From positions 155,126 to 219,125 of the forward strand of contig NZ_QJQX01000039.1 in assembly GCF_013393185.1 (NCBI RefSeq): a DNA stretch of 64,000 nucleotides. Reading direction: 5' to 3'. Each line of letters opens with the position of its first letter. Within the stretch, counting starts at the first letter, position 1. The position numbers were made by a program, and so were the translations under genes. Source of the stretch: Sphingobium lactosutens. GTDB lineage: Bacteria; Pseudomonadota; Alphaproteobacteria; Sphingomonadales; Sphingomonadaceae. The notes below the pieces were generated by a model. That model did not search any database, had not been told where the DNA came from, and saw only the letters and a list, made by a program, of their open reading frames with translations. Of this stretch, positions 39,510-48,451 are shown piece by piece.

Positions 39510-39805
39510 AGGGCATCCTCCCCGCCCAGCAGGCCGCGTTCGGCAAGAATAGCGCGGGCTTGCGCCATCCCCTGCTCGAGCGCCTTGGGAGACTGCTGGC
39601 CGACGGATGTCGCGACGATCGACAGGATCTGGATCGAAGTGGCAAGGATCTCGTCCTGGGAGGAGAAGACGTAGCGCTTGCGTTCATCGACCGCCTGCTC
39701 AAGCAGCTGCCGTATGAAGCCCGACAAAGAGAGGTTTGCACCGCGAGCACGGCGCATCAAGGCAGCATGCAGCGACTCATCGAGACGGAAATTGAGCTTG
39801 GGCAA
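39506..39805 (-). CDS. Ribbon-helix-helix relaxosome accessory/regulator
   Basis: A 99-residue protein starting MPKLNFRLDESLHAALMRRARGANLSLSGF, a typical RHH DNA-binding strand plus two helices; the rest is helical. Position at the head of the relaxase operon fits TrwA/TraM-like accessory proteins that bind oriT and repress their own promoter. TTG start at 39805 after GGAGG. The non-coding region 39806-40061 in front of it is the best place for oriT. Confidence 0.8.
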   Translation of the reverse strand: MPKLNFRLDESLHAALMRRARGANLSLSGFIRQLLEQAVDERKRYVFSSQDEILATSIQILSIVATSVGQQSPKALEQGMAQARAILAERGLLGGEDAL

Positions 39806-39837
39806 GCGAAGGGCCTCCTTGTCCGGAGACCTTCGCA

Positions 39838-39850
39838 GATGTCATGAAGC
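39838..39850. repeat. 13-base motif GATGTCATGAAGC, copy 2; gap 39806-40061
   Basis: Second copy of the motif at 33279. The surrounding 256-base divergent gap also holds CGTTCGTG/CACGACG inverted halves at about 39881-39903. A promoter for each strand and an oriT are expected here, but no nic-site consensus could be recognised. Confidence 0.4.
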
Positions 39851-40061
39851 CATAGCACGTTACTGAATCCGCGTTCGTGGCGCAAGTCACGACGATTCGA
39901 AAATCCATGATCGGAAGGTTATAGGAATGCTTTTCGGCCGTTACCGACTGCGGGGTGTTTCACATGAGGAGGATGGATATGCTTCCTAGGGGCGAATCGC
40001 CTTGATGGCGTGTGGAGATTGTGCACTGCCTATCGAGTGGTTGGTCAGGAGGAAGGCATCA

Positions 40062-40577
40062 GTGGAAGATCCGGACGACCTCTCCCTCTGGTCCCGTCTT
40101 ACCAACAAGCATCGCGCCTGCCTGGACCTTGTCATTGAACGCAAGAGTTCGAAAGAAATCGCCCGGGTTCTTCAGATTTCTAAGCCCACTGTCGATCAGC
40201 GCATCACCGCCGCCCGGAAGGTTCTCGGCGCAGCGGACCGCGATGAGGCGGCAGTCATCTACACCAGATTGAAGAGTGTATATGATCGCGTCACATATGA
40301 TCCAGTGCAGCTTCCCCCGCTGCCTGTCCTGGTGCCATCAGACTTTTCGGACGGCGACCCGTCATCGGTTCTTTTGCTGAGCGATAGTATTGCGCCCAGC
40401 ATCGGGACCGGGGGCAAAAGGAAGGATTTTCTGGCGCCGTTCCAGGAAGGGTGGAGACACGATTACAGCATCCCGGCACGCATAATGATTATGGTGACTA
40501 TGCTCACCGCCCTAGTCATCGTCGTGTTTCTGGGCCTCGGCATTGCCGAGACGCTTACGCGCCTCGTTTCCAACTGA
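40062..40577 (+). CDS. LuxR-type HTH regulator with C-terminal membrane anchor
   Basis: A 171-residue protein. The N-terminal HTH (LTNKHRACLDLVIERKSSKEIARVLQISKPTVDQRITAARKVLG) is of the GerE/sigma-region-4 type. The C-terminus ends in one membrane helix (IPARIMIMVTMLTALVIVVFLGLGI). GTG 40062 has a strong AGGAGGAAGGCATCA leader and starts VEDPDDLSLW, the start I recall for this sphingomonad plasmid/island family; upstream starts at 40002/40005 are less likely. Divergent from the transfer operon and probably its regulator (inference). Confidence 0.8.
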   Translation: MEDPDDLSLWSRLTNKHRACLDLVIERKSSKEIARVLQISKPTVDQRITAARKVLGAADRDEAAVIYTRLKSVYDRVTYDPVQLPPLPVLVPSDFSDGDPSSVLLLSDSIAPSIGTGGKRKDFLAPFQEGWRHDYSIPARIMIMVTMLTALVIVVFLGLGIAETLTRLVSN

Positions 40578-40638
40578 TCCTGACAATCTGGCCCAACATT
40601 GCCCGGAAGCGCTTCGCGCTTCCGGCGAAGGAGAAGTT

Positions 40639-40965
40639 ATGTCCAATTCCGAATCGTTCGCGGTAGCCCGTCTGCAACGCGATGTGCCTGGCGCCGAAGC
40701 CCGCATCGACGACGCAATCATTGCGCTTTCCACGCTCATGACCAGCGTCGTGACTGCCCGGCGTGAGACCAGCGTCGCCGCAAAAACGGGGCAAGCGACC
40801 ATCATACGTCTCGCAAAGGCGCAGATGTCGCTGATCGATATCAGCAACGAGGTTCTGCGGGCCCATGGTGAACTTGCCGATATCGGCAAGGAGACCGCAG
40901 GTCTCGATCTCCACGAATGTCCTTCGATGGCCGTAGCGCCCTCTCACCTCGCCGCCGTCGCCTAA
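40639..40965 (+). CDS. Small helical protein of the LuxR-RadC accessory set
   Basis: A 108-residue, mostly alpha-helical protein (MSNSESFAVARLQRDVPGAEARIDDAIIAL...ISNEVLRAHGELADIGKETAGLD). ATG 40639 follows GAAGGAGAAGTT. No signal or membrane segment. It lies between the LuxR-type regulator and a membrane protein, an order I have seen in other sphingomonad elements; function unknown. Confidence 0.7.
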   Translation: MSNSESFAVARLQRDVPGAEARIDDAIIALSTLMTSVVTARRETSVAAKTGQATIIRLAKAQMSLIDISNEVLRAHGELADIGKETAGLDLHECPSMAVAPSHLAAVA

Positions 40966-41006
40966 AGTCGATTGACCAGGAGCCATCGACATGATTTGGA
41001 AACGGA

Positions 41007-41483
41007 ATGCTACGCATCGCCCTGTTTCTGATATTCCTGTCGATGGCGATCGGATACGCCATCTGGAAAGGAGGCATGCCGGAACGGGCTATGGCCGCTA
41101 TCCTGATTGCCATGGCCTTGATGGATCAGGCTCTTCACCTCTTCATGCCGGCCCACTTTGCGACGGTCGACACCGGTCATCTTGCGATCGATCTCGTTGC
41201 GGCGGCATCGACGATCTCGCTGGCTATCGTAGCGCACAGGTTCTGGCCGATGGCGGCTGCCGTCCTTCAGATACTGCCACTTCTGGCCCATTTCAGCCGG
41301 GCGCTGGATTTGAGCATGCATCCAATCGCCTATTTGACGATGCAGGTTGCCTCATCCTGGCTTCTCCCTCCGCTTCTGGCCCTCGGAACCTGGCGACATC
41401 GGCTGCGTCTGCAACGCAACGGCAGCGATCCATCCTGGCAGACTTCCTTGAAATCATCGAGCCGGTCGATGGAGGCCAGCTAG
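41007..41483 (+). CDS. Four-helix membrane protein of the accessory set
   Basis: A 158-residue protein with hydrophobic segments LRIALFLIFLSMAIGYAIW, RAMAAILIAMALMDQALHLF, LAIDLVAAASTISLAIVAHRFW and AVLQILPLLAHF plus a fifth near VASSWLLPPLLALGTW. The soluble C-terminal 25 residues are coded in a region that is also open in the RadC frame. Its codon pattern and clear helices make it the true frame for 41007-41400, which shows that the longer RadC frame is not fully coding. Confidence 0.75.
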   Translation: MLRIALFLIFLSMAIGYAIWKGGMPERAMAAILIAMALMDQALHLFMPAHFATVDTGHLAIDLVAAASTISLAIVAHRFWPMAAAVLQILPLLAHFSRALDLSMHPIAYLTMQVASSWLLPPLLALGTWRHRLRLQRNGSDPSWQTSLKSSSRSMEAS

Positions 41484-42430
41484 CGAAGGCCCTCTTCGAC
41501 GAATTTCGAAGCATCGGGCGCATCCTCGCTCAAAGCCCAGAGTCACTGGAGCGCGTGCTCGGCGGTCATGCAGTCGTCGCCCGGATATTGCTGGGGGCTC
41601 GCTTGGTGCTCCTTGAAGGAATGCGGGAGGAATTTGCCACTCTTCCGATCAGTCGAGACTGCCCCAATTTGCTTCAATATCTGATGGCTTCCATGGGCGC
41701 TCTTCCGGACGAAGTCTTACGGGTCATATTTCTTGACAGCGCAGGCCATCTGATAGCGGATGAACAGCTGCAGTTAGGCTCTCTCAGGCAACTCGCGCTT
41801 TATCCTCGCACTATTTTTCGCCGGGCTATGGAACTCGAGGCTGCGGGATTGATCCTTGTCCACAATCATCCAAGTGGGGACCCAAACCCTAGCGAAAACG
41901 ACATTGTCGTCACACGGACCTTGTCGGAAATAGGTCGTTCTCTGGATATCGAAATCGTCGATCATATCGTCGTTACCGCAACCCGCGCTGTCAGCGTAGC
42001 GTGGCGCTGTGCCCCCCTGCCAGACGGATCATCGAACAGTTCTCAGATTCTTCGAGATAGTCTCGGTCCAAAAACCGGGGATCGCTTTGACGGTCATGTT
42101 GTGGCTCTCGAGAATGCAAGAGCCATCCGGGAGCGCCGCCAACTCCGGCGTGCGCTGGTGGGGTCGCCGGAACTGTTTGGCGAGCCTGCATGGGAAATGC
42201 TGATTGAGGTCTTCATCAAGGGAGCGGAAGGCGAGAAAATTGCGATCAATACGTTGTGCCGCGCTTCCACCGCGACGCCGAGCACAGCGCTGCGTATCGT
42301 CAACAAGCTTTGCAAGGCGGGGCTTATGATTAAGGTCAACGATCCCTATGATGGCCGCCGTCATTTCGTCGAGGTGACGCTTCAGGCCAGGACAGCCCTC
42401 GAGACTTATTTTGGCGGACATGAACAATGA
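41402..42430 (+). CDS. RadC/JAB-domain protein with C-terminal winged helix; start uncertain
   Basis: The visible conserved part begins around ILADFLEIIEPVDGGQLAKALFDEFRSIG (helix-hairpin-helix region), continues to the JAMM metalloprotease-like motif LILVHNHPSGDPNPSEND (HxH, S, D present) and ends in a MarR-like winged helix (ASTATPSTALRIVNKLCKAGLMIKVNDPYDGRRHFVEV). No ATG, GTG or TTG lies in frame between 40991 and 41555, so the start given is a lower bound of the conserved region. RadC proteins are not proven in repair; they recur on mobile elements. Confidence 0.7.
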   Translation, partial: AASATQRQRSILADFLEIIEPVDGGQLAKALFDEFRSIGRILAQSPESLERVLGGHAVVARILLGARLVLLEGMREEFATLPISRDCPNLLQYLMASMGALPDEVLRVIFLDSAGHLIADEQLQLGSLRQLALYPRTIFRRAMELEAAGLILVHNHPSGDPNPSENDIVVTRTLSEIGRSLDIEIVDHIVVTATRAVSVAWRCAPLPDGSSNSSQILRDSLGPKTGDRFDGHVVALENARAIRERRQLRRALVGSPELFGEPAWEMLIEVFIKGAEGEKIAINTLCRASTATPSTALRIVNKLCKAGLMIKVNDPYDGRRHFVEVTLQARTALETYFGGHEQ

Positions 42431-42771
42431 CCTGCAGATCCGACAAAATGCCATTCTCCAGAGGCTGACCGGCTGTTCCTGTTTCCCAGGAGGTTTCAAA
42501 GAGGTCGCATCCCTGACGTCCCTATGAAATCTTGTCATCCCGTGGATGACTGAAGTATCAGGTATAGCGCCCCTTCATACAGCCGCATGGGATAGCTCAA
42601 CGAAATTTGTATCGGAACATGCCCGTAAGGCGAGTTCTTGCGCCACAAGGTTGTTAGCCGATTATATTCACTTTGAATGTAATTTAATATGCGTTGACTA
42701 TGGTATGAAAGCTAGAGGTTAATCTGAGCACGCTAGGCAGCGGATGATAAAGAAGCTGTCGGATAAGCTGA
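42431..42771. promoter_or_regulatory. AT-rich promoter region before the GGDEF-EAL gene
   Basis: No gene in 341 bases. Base composition turns AT-rich at 42650-42720. An inverted repeat ATTCA-CTT-TGAAT (42666-42678) and a TTGACT hexamer (42694-42699) lie about 80-105 bases before the start codon, a reasonable promoter-operator arrangement. Confidence 0.4.
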
Positions 42772-44664
42772 GTGCTCAAATTCAAAGCGGAAATACTTGA
42801 ACACATAGCCAAGGGAGAACCCTTGAGCGTAGTGGCTGACCATATCTGTCGTAGCGTCGAAGAGCGCTTTCCTGATATCGTCTGCTCCATTTTGACCGTG
42901 GACGCGAGTGGCCTGCTGCACCCCTTGTCTGCGCCCAGTCTGCCGCCCGATTTTTCCGGTCTGTTGGACAACATTGCGGCCGGACCTCAGGTTGGATCCT
43001 GCGGAACCGCCGCATATACCCGTAGAAACGTAGAAGTACGCGATATTGCGTCTGACCCGCGTTGGATAGGATATGCTGAACCAGTGCTCGCGGGTGGTCT
43101 TGTGGCTTGCTGGTCATCTCCTCTTCTTGACGTATCCGGTTCCGTCATCGCAACATTTGCACTCTATTTCCGTCAATCCCGCGGACCTCGCCGTGCGGAA
43201 CGGGACTTGGTCAAACTGTGCATGCACCTGTGCGATCTCGCCTTGGCGCGAGCCTCCCGCGTGCAGGACCGAGAACGGCGCGCCTCTATCGACGCCCTGA
43301 CAGGCCTGCCTAACCGCAGTAGTTTCGAACATGCATTGGCGCATTTGGGATGCTCCCGTCCCGGAATATGGGCGATCTTCCTGATCGATCTCGATAATCT
43401 CAAGATGACCAATGACACTTTCGGGCATGCTGCGGGAGACAGACTGCTCCAGGAAGCATCTGCTCGTATGGGTCAACTTGCCGCTCCAGATCGCATCTTT
43501 CGAACCGGTGGAGACGAATTTGCGATAGTGGTCATGGCTCCGGACCGCCTGGCCCGAGTCAGCGTCCTTGGCGAAGAAATACACGAGGCTTTGAGACAGC
43601 CGATAGAGTTTGCATCCTTCTCGATTTCGCCGAAAGCCACCATCGGATGCGCGATCGTTTCCGGAGATGAAGACAGCGCCTACGCTGTCTATAGAAATGC
43701 GGACATCGCGCTATATCACGCCAAGGATACGCATCCAGGCGGTTTTATATGCTTCAGGTCCGAACTCGATAGCAGCATCGTCGCCCGATTGTCGTCCATC
43801 GATGCTGTGAAATCGGCTCTCGACGAAGGCAGGATCGAAGCATGGTATCAACCATTCGTAGAGTTGGCTGGCGGGAAGATCATTGGATTTGAGGCGCTCT
43901 GTCGGATGACGACCCCGGAAGGAGAAATCGTGACTGCCTCGTCGTTCAGCGAAGCGACAACGGATGCACGGATTGCATCGACAATAACCCGTCAGATGCT
44001 CAGGCAGGTTGCCAGCGACATGAAACGCTGGAGGAACCTGGGCATTCCGCTTTCACCGATCAGCATCAACATTACAACGGTGGATTTGCAAGGCGGGAAA
44101 CTTCTCGAGCTCATTGACCAGACATTTGGTGACGACAAAGAGTTGTTGAGCAATCTATGCTTGGAAGTCACCGAAGGGGCGTATCTGGACAAACGGGCCC
44201 ACCTGATGATTGACGTGATTCACGAATTGCGTCGACGTGGCATCCGCATTGCGCTCGATGATTTTGGCACGGGATATGCCTCCCTGACACATCTTCTCAA
44301 TCTTCCGATCGACATCATCAAGATCGACAGATCATTCGTCGAGCGCCTGCCAGCCGACGAACTCAGCGCTACCATTATTTCGGCGATAATCTCGATCGCA
44401 GGTAAAATCGGCGCCAGCGTAACAGCCGAAGGCGTCGAAACCGTGGAGCAGGCGGCTTTGCTGACGGAACTGGAATGCTTCGCGTGCCAAGGCTATTTAT
44501 ACGCCCCTGCACGCCCGCAGGCAGAGGCAGCGCAACTGGCGTTGCGGCATTCTATCTCCGGCGACCATCCTATCCCTATTGTTCGCACACATGGGGTTAC
44601 TTGTGAGCCTTCCAGGGCCGCAAGACATCGAGATGACAATGCCTTCGCCGTCAAGCGAAGCTGA
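42772..44664 (+). CDS. GAF-GGDEF-EAL cyclic-di-GMP protein
   Basis: A 630-residue cytoplasmic signalling protein. GAF sensor at about residues 10-155 (VGSCGTAAYTRRNVEVRDIASDPRW), diguanylate cyclase domain with DALTGLPNRSSFE and an intact GGDEF at 246-250, and phosphodiesterase domain with FEALCRM (E about 374), ITTVDLQ, LEVTEGAY, DDFGTGYASL and DRSFVERLP. Both active motifs are preserved, so either activity is possible. GTG start 42772. No membrane anchor. It stands between the mobilisation genes and the catabolic cargo. Confidence 0.92.
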   Translation: MLKFKAEILEHIAKGEPLSVVADHICRSVEERFPDIVCSILTVDASGLLHPLSAPSLPPDFSGLLDNIAAGPQVGSCGTAAYTRRNVEVRDIASDPRWIGYAEPVLAGGLVACWSSPLLDVSGSVIATFALYFRQSRGPRRAERDLVKLCMHLCDLALARASRVQDRERRASIDALTGLPNRSSFEHALAHLGCSRPGIWAIFLIDLDNLKMTNDTFGHAAGDRLLQEASARMGQLAAPDRIFRTGGDEFAIVVMAPDRLARVSVLGEEIHEALRQPIEFASFSISPKATIGCAIVSGDEDSAYAVYRNADIALYHAKDTHPGGFICFRSELDSSIVARLSSIDAVKSALDEGRIEAWYQPFVELAGGKIIGFEALCRMTTPEGEIVTASSFSEATTDARIASTITRQMLRQVASDMKRWRNLGIPLSPISINITTVDLQGGKLLELIDQTFGDDKELLSNLCLEVTEGAYLDKRAHLMIDVIHELRRRGIRIALDDFGTGYASLTHLLNLPIDIIKIDRSFVERLPADELSATIISAIISIAGKIGASVTAEGVETVEQAALLTELECFACQGYLYAPARPQAEAAQLALRHSISGDHPIPIVRTHGVTCEPSRAARHRDDNAFAVKRS

Positions 44665-45012
44665 GTAATGCCAATTGGAACTTCATCAGAACGGCCACGG
44701 TGAGGTGGATTTCAGGCCAACACGTCCGTCTCTGAAAGACAACACTGAGACTTGCATCAGCAAGGGCGTTCCTGGCCAGATCCGCGGCACGGGTAATGCC
44801 ACCATCGAGAAGGATGACGCCGGCAATTAGTGAAATTCTTTCATCCTGTCATCAAAACCTGATGCGATTGTTGCGGTAATCAGGATGACATATCTTCAGC
44901 AGTCCTACCGCAAAGCTTGGCTGAAGATTCTATATCCGGGTTTTTGCTCAACACCAGGCTCCCCACCGTGAAGCCCGACGAAGCCTGAAAGATGCAGAGA
45001 AAGAAGGATAGC
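44665..45012. other. Intergenic region, no gene recognised
   Basis: A 348-base gap. A minus-strand frame at about 44672-44844 reads ILLDGGITRAADLARNALAD and similar, which looks coding-like but has no start, length or family that I can support; it may be a gene remnant. The promoter for the next gene is expected within the last 150 bases. Confidence 0.4.
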
Positions 45013-45789
45013 ATGACAAAGAAGATTCTTATTACTGGCGCAAGTTCCGGCTTCGGTCTCGGGGCAGCGATCGAGCTTGCCCGCCAGGGGCACCAGGTCA
45101 TCGCGACCGCCGAAACCTGGCCGCAGGTGCGCAGCCTTCGCTCCGATGCGGCGGAAGCGGGTGTCGAGCTCGAGGTCATCAAGCTTAACTTGCTGAACGA
45201 TATCGACCTCGCTCATGCCGCAACCTACGACCCTGACGTACTGGTGCTCAATTCCGGCATCATGGAAAGCGGGTCGGTCGTCGATATTCCAATTGAGCGG
45301 GTCCGCGAATCGTTCGAGGTCAACGTATTTAGCCAAATTAAGCTGGTGCAGGGCATCGTTCCCAAGATGGTGGCGCGCAAGTCCGGCAAGGTAGTGTGGC
45401 TCTCGTCGATGGGCGGCATCATGGCGCTTCCCTTTATCGGGGCCTACTGCGCCACCAAGCATGCCATCGAGGCGTTTGCCGGCGCCATGAAGACCGAGCT
45501 GGAGCCCCACGGCGTCAAGGTCGCCACCGTGAATCCCGGCATGTTCAGCACGGGCTTTAACGATACGGGTGCCGAGAGCCACGTGCAGTGGTACGATGAG
45601 AAAACAGCCGTTGTCCCGATGCCGGATTTCGGCGGTGCCCTCGCCAATCAGAATGATCCGAAGGAAATGATCGACGCGATGGTCGAAATCATTACGGCCG
45701 AGGATCACCTCTATCGCACGATGCGCCCGTCCGAAACGATCGATGCGGCAAAGAAGTGGCAGGAGACTGAGTGGACCCAGAACGCCTGA
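45013..45789 (+). CDS. SDR-family oxidoreductase
   Basis: A 258-residue classical short-chain dehydrogenase. The cofactor loop is ITGASSGFGLGAAIELA, with NSG in place of NAG at LVLNSGIMESG, active-site Ser in VWLSSMGGIMA and YCATKHA (YxxxK). No basic residue follows the second strand (IATAET), which leans to NAD(H). ATG 45013 follows AAGAAGGATAGC. The DUF1330 gene 76 bases downstream is the likely partner. The substrate is unknown. Confidence 0.9.
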   Translation: MTKKILITGASSGFGLGAAIELARQGHQVIATAETWPQVRSLRSDAAEAGVELEVIKLNLLNDIDLAHAATYDPDVLVLNSGIMESGSVVDIPIERVRESFEVNVFSQIKLVQGIVPKMVARKSGKVVWLSSMGGIMALPFIGAYCATKHAIEAFAGAMKTELEPHGVKVATVNPGMFSTGFNDTGAESHVQWYDEKTAVVPMPDFGGALANQNDPKEMIDAMVEIITAEDHLYRTMRPSETIDAAKKWQETEWTQNA

Positions 45790-45865
45790 CGTCGGGCTCG
45801 ATGGGCATAAATCTCAGTCTCAAAGTATTTCGATTTGCAACCCAAATAGATCGCGGAGGATATCA

Positions 45866-46171
45866 ATGGCCGCCTACGTCATATTTTGCATCAGCAACGT
45901 TCATGATGAGGAGAGTCTGGCGGAATATCGTCGCCAGGTGGTTCCCCTCATCGAAGCGACGCCCGGAGTTAAGTTCTTCGCTGGCCCCGTGCCGTTTGTC
46001 GTGGAGGAAGGGCTGCCGATCACCTATGGCGTGGTTATCGAATGTGCCGACCTCGAAGCCGCGAAAAGTTGGTATTATTCCGAAGATTATCAGCGGGTCG
46101 CCGCATTTCGGCATAAGGCCTCGGATGGTTTCGCCTTCATCCTGGAATCCTGGACCGGCCCTGTCCACTGA
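45866..46171 (+). CDS. DUF1330 family protein
   Basis: A 101-residue ferredoxin-like protein: MAAYVIFCISNVHDEESLAEYRRQVVPLIEA, then VVIECADLEAAKSWYYSEDYQRVAAFR, the DUF1330 signature. ATG 45866 follows CGGAGGATATCA. Members occur beside oxidoreductases in degradation clusters; the biochemical role is unknown. Confidence 0.88.
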   Translation: MAAYVIFCISNVHDEESLAEYRRQVVPLIEATPGVKFFAGPVPFVVEEGLPITYGVVIECADLEAAKSWYYSEDYQRVAAFRHKASDGFAFILESWTGPVH

Positions 46172-46253
46172 TCCAAACTATGAGCGATGCGATAGTTCTC
46201 GGTCGACGATTTGAGTCCGCTAGGAGGCCCGCAAGGGAGCCGGGGCTGCTGAT

Positions 46254-46781
46254 ATGATCAGGATTTACTTCAATGCCGAACGGACAGGTGGCCTGAGATT
46301 CATTATCGTCGGGACCATTGCTCTGGTCATCGCATTGGCGGTCTGGGGATGGCGCCACGGCCCCTTCTGGTGGGGAGTAGCATGGGTATTGGCGGTCAGC
46401 GCGCTGATCCAGATCAACGTCGGTATCACCTACTGGTGGCGCAGTCCCGATGACCTCGAACGCGTCCAACATCTCGTTGCCCAAGAGCCGGGACGCATTG
46501 TGGGGGAGGAAGTACCACGGATGCAGGCCGTGCTGAAGAGCTACGCCATCAGCATACGGATCGAGATCGCCGTGCTCGCTGCGGGACTGGCGCTGCTCGT
46601 CCTTTCGCCGCACGGCAGTGCGTGGCAAGGCGCAGGGATGGGCTTGGCGGTGCAGACCGGCTTGGTACTTCTCCTGGACGGTTTGGCCGAGCGGCGGGGG
46701 CAAGCGTATCTCCAATGGCTGCTGGCGTTTATGGCCACCTCGCCAGATGCTGGCATCGCGTTTGGCGCGGATTCCGGCTGA
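46254..46781 (+). CDS. Hypothetical membrane protein
   Basis: A 175-residue protein with four hydrophobic segments in two pairs: FIIVGTIALVIALAVWGW with FWWGVAWVLAVSALIQINV, then IRIEIAVLAAGLALLVLS with GAGMGLAVQTGLVLLLDGLA. The loop between pairs is charged (RSPDDLERVQHLVAQEPGR). It resembles small DUF membrane proteins seen in enterics and sphingomonads, but I do not name a family. ATG 46254. Confidence 0.75.
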   Translation: MIRIYFNAERTGGLRFIIVGTIALVIALAVWGWRHGPFWWGVAWVLAVSALIQINVGITYWWRSPDDLERVQHLVAQEPGRIVGEEVPRMQAVLKSYAISIRIEIAVLAAGLALLVLSPHGSAWQGAGMGLAVQTGLVLLLDGLAERRGQAYLQWLLAFMATSPDAGIAFGADSG

Positions 46782-47050
46782 GTTCAACGGATCGTAGTCG
46801 GTGACTGAACTGCGCAGGATGCCCTTGGTCTGTGTGCCGCAACCTTGCGAAGCCCAAATAATACCCCCTTGGCAAGGGAAAGGCCACAGCAAGGTTCGTC
46901 GAACAAACTGTAACCCGCTCGTTGAACGGAAAAGACAACTTAGGCGACGCTGGGAATACAGGAAGAAAGCGGGGCGGGCAGCAGTGGGATCCTTCAACCG
47001 CCCCGGCTGCTTTGCGCGATTAAACTGCGAATAAATTGAAGGAAAACAAT

Positions 47051-47896
47051 ATGGCCGAACGGAAAACTTGGTTCATTACCGGCACGTCTCGTGGATTCGG
47101 GCGTGTTTGGACAAAGGCCGCGCTTAAGCGCGGCGATCGGGTGATCGCTACCGCCCGCAATATCGACAGCCTGGAAATTCTCCGGACATCCTATGGCAAC
47201 GACGTCCTTCTGCCCCTGACTCTCGACGTAACGGATCGAGATGCTGTTTTCGCTGCCGTCACGCAGGGACACGAGCACTTCGGCAGAATTGACGTCATCA
47301 TCAACAACGCCGGTTACGGATTGAGCGGTGCCATCGAAGAGGTCAGCGCCGCCGATGCGCGCGCGCAACTGGAAACGAATGTCCTTGGCGCTCTTTGGGG
47401 GACTCAAGCCGTGCTGCCGATCATGCGTCGGCAGGGCAGCGGTCACATTCTCTCCGTCTCCAGCATCGGTGGCGTGGTCGCCTTTCCGACGCTTGGCCTG
47501 TATCACGCCTCGAAATGGGCACTTGAAGCCATGATGGATTCTCTATCGCAGGAAGTGGGCAACCTTGGTATCAAAGTTACGCTTATTGAGCCTGGCGGCT
47601 ATGCGACCGACTTTGGCGATCCATCCTCGATGAAATTTTCCACTCAGATCGCGGCATACGACGAGCCGCGCGCACGCCTTTATGCTTCATTCGAACCGGA
47701 TACGATAGGCGATCCACAAGCGACGGGGGATGCAATCCTGAAAGTCATTGATGCGGATCAGCCGCCGCTGCGCATCTTTCTTGGAGCCGTTCCCCTTCAG
47801 CTTGCTCGCGCGACCTACGAGGCACGCCTCGCCACCTGGGACGCCTGGGCAGGCACATCGATACAGTCTCAGCGGACAATATCGGTGCCGAAGTGA
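47051..47896 (+). CDS. SDR-family oxidoreductase (second island copy)
   Basis: A 281-residue classical SDR: cofactor loop FITGTSRGFGRVWTKAAL, Arg in ATARN suggesting NADP(H), NNAGYG, catalytic Ser in ILSVSSIGGV and YHASK. ATG 47051 after AAGGAAAACAAT. The gene stands alone, with about 270 non-coding bases before it. Related proteins act on ketones or alcohols of diverse size; the substrate is not inferable. Confidence 0.9.
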   Translation: MAERKTWFITGTSRGFGRVWTKAALKRGDRVIATARNIDSLEILRTSYGNDVLLPLTLDVTDRDAVFAAVTQGHEHFGRIDVIINNAGYGLSGAIEEVSAADARAQLETNVLGALWGTQAVLPIMRRQGSGHILSVSSIGGVVAFPTLGLYHASKWALEAMMDSLSQEVGNLGIKVTLIEPGGYATDFGDPSSMKFSTQIAAYDEPRARLYASFEPDTIGDPQATGDAILKVIDADQPPLRIFLGAVPLQLARATYEARLATWDAWAGTSIQSQRTISVPK

Positions 47897-48151
47897 AGGC
47901 ATCGAGCCGCCAGCAAGCCTCTTAAAGCACGTCATTCTGCCTCTGTCACATTCGCGACAATGACGTTGAGCGGCCCCGCCCTACGCGCGATCGCGCTATC
48001 CGGTCAAAAACGCCGTGGAGCGAGGCTGGAATTGCCGTTCGATCAAGACGGGCGGCGCTGTGCGTGCCGCCCCGTCGTCGCCTGCCTCGAAGAATGCGCG
48101 GCCAACAGCATTATATTGTCTATTGCAGCTAAACGGGTTCGCCAGAGAAAA

Positions 48152-48330
48152 TGTATTGTCTCGCCGCATGCGGTAAGCACAATCGTCCCGTCCGTCAGTC
48201 CAAAGAGCGCTACCTCACGGAGTTCGCAAAATGCGACGGTGGGAATATTCGATCAAGTCGATCCAGCAGCAAAGTATCACGATATGCCGGCCGTCGCCGA
48301 TGACCGAATTCAACTGAGAGATCTCATGTT
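48152..48330 (+). repeat. Diverged repeat unit, copy A (palindrome + FDQVD segment)
   Basis: It starts with a 29-base element, ATTGTCTC at 48155 to GCACAAT ending at 48183. About 60 bases later a segment reads IFDQVDPAAKYHDMPAVADD in the plus frame. Copy B at 53914-54095 has the same 29-base spacing and a related IFDQVD segment. It lies in the 926-base gap before the AbrB-type gene; 47897-48151 shows nothing recognisable. Confidence 0.5.
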
Positions 48331-48451
48331 CAAAAGTCTAGCGACGGGTATAGGGCCGATATGGCCCGACTCCCAGCGGCGGCGGCTGGCGATGCAAGGG
48401 CATCGTTCAGCGGGCGCCGCTCGCTCAGACCGAAATCACTCCGTCGTTGCT

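Larger units (their letters stand above)
31669..42430. mobile_element. Integrative mobilisable element, left arm (right end not seen)
   Basis: From the tRNA-Lys 3' end: tyrosine recombinase, lytic transglycosylase, Mrr-like nuclease, MobF relaxase, TraD coupling protein, ribbon-helix-helix protein, then a LuxR/RadC accessory set. These make up an integration and DNA-processing module. No VirB/Trb mating-pair genes occur here. The right limit is set at the end of the RadC gene only for convenience; the catabolic cargo to 64 kb probably belongs to the same element. Confidence 0.6.

Noticed and set aside
44672..44844. Minus-strand frame reading ILLDGGITRAADLARNALAD
   Set aside because: Looks coding-like but is short, lacks a start and a named family; kept only as a note in the gap entry.
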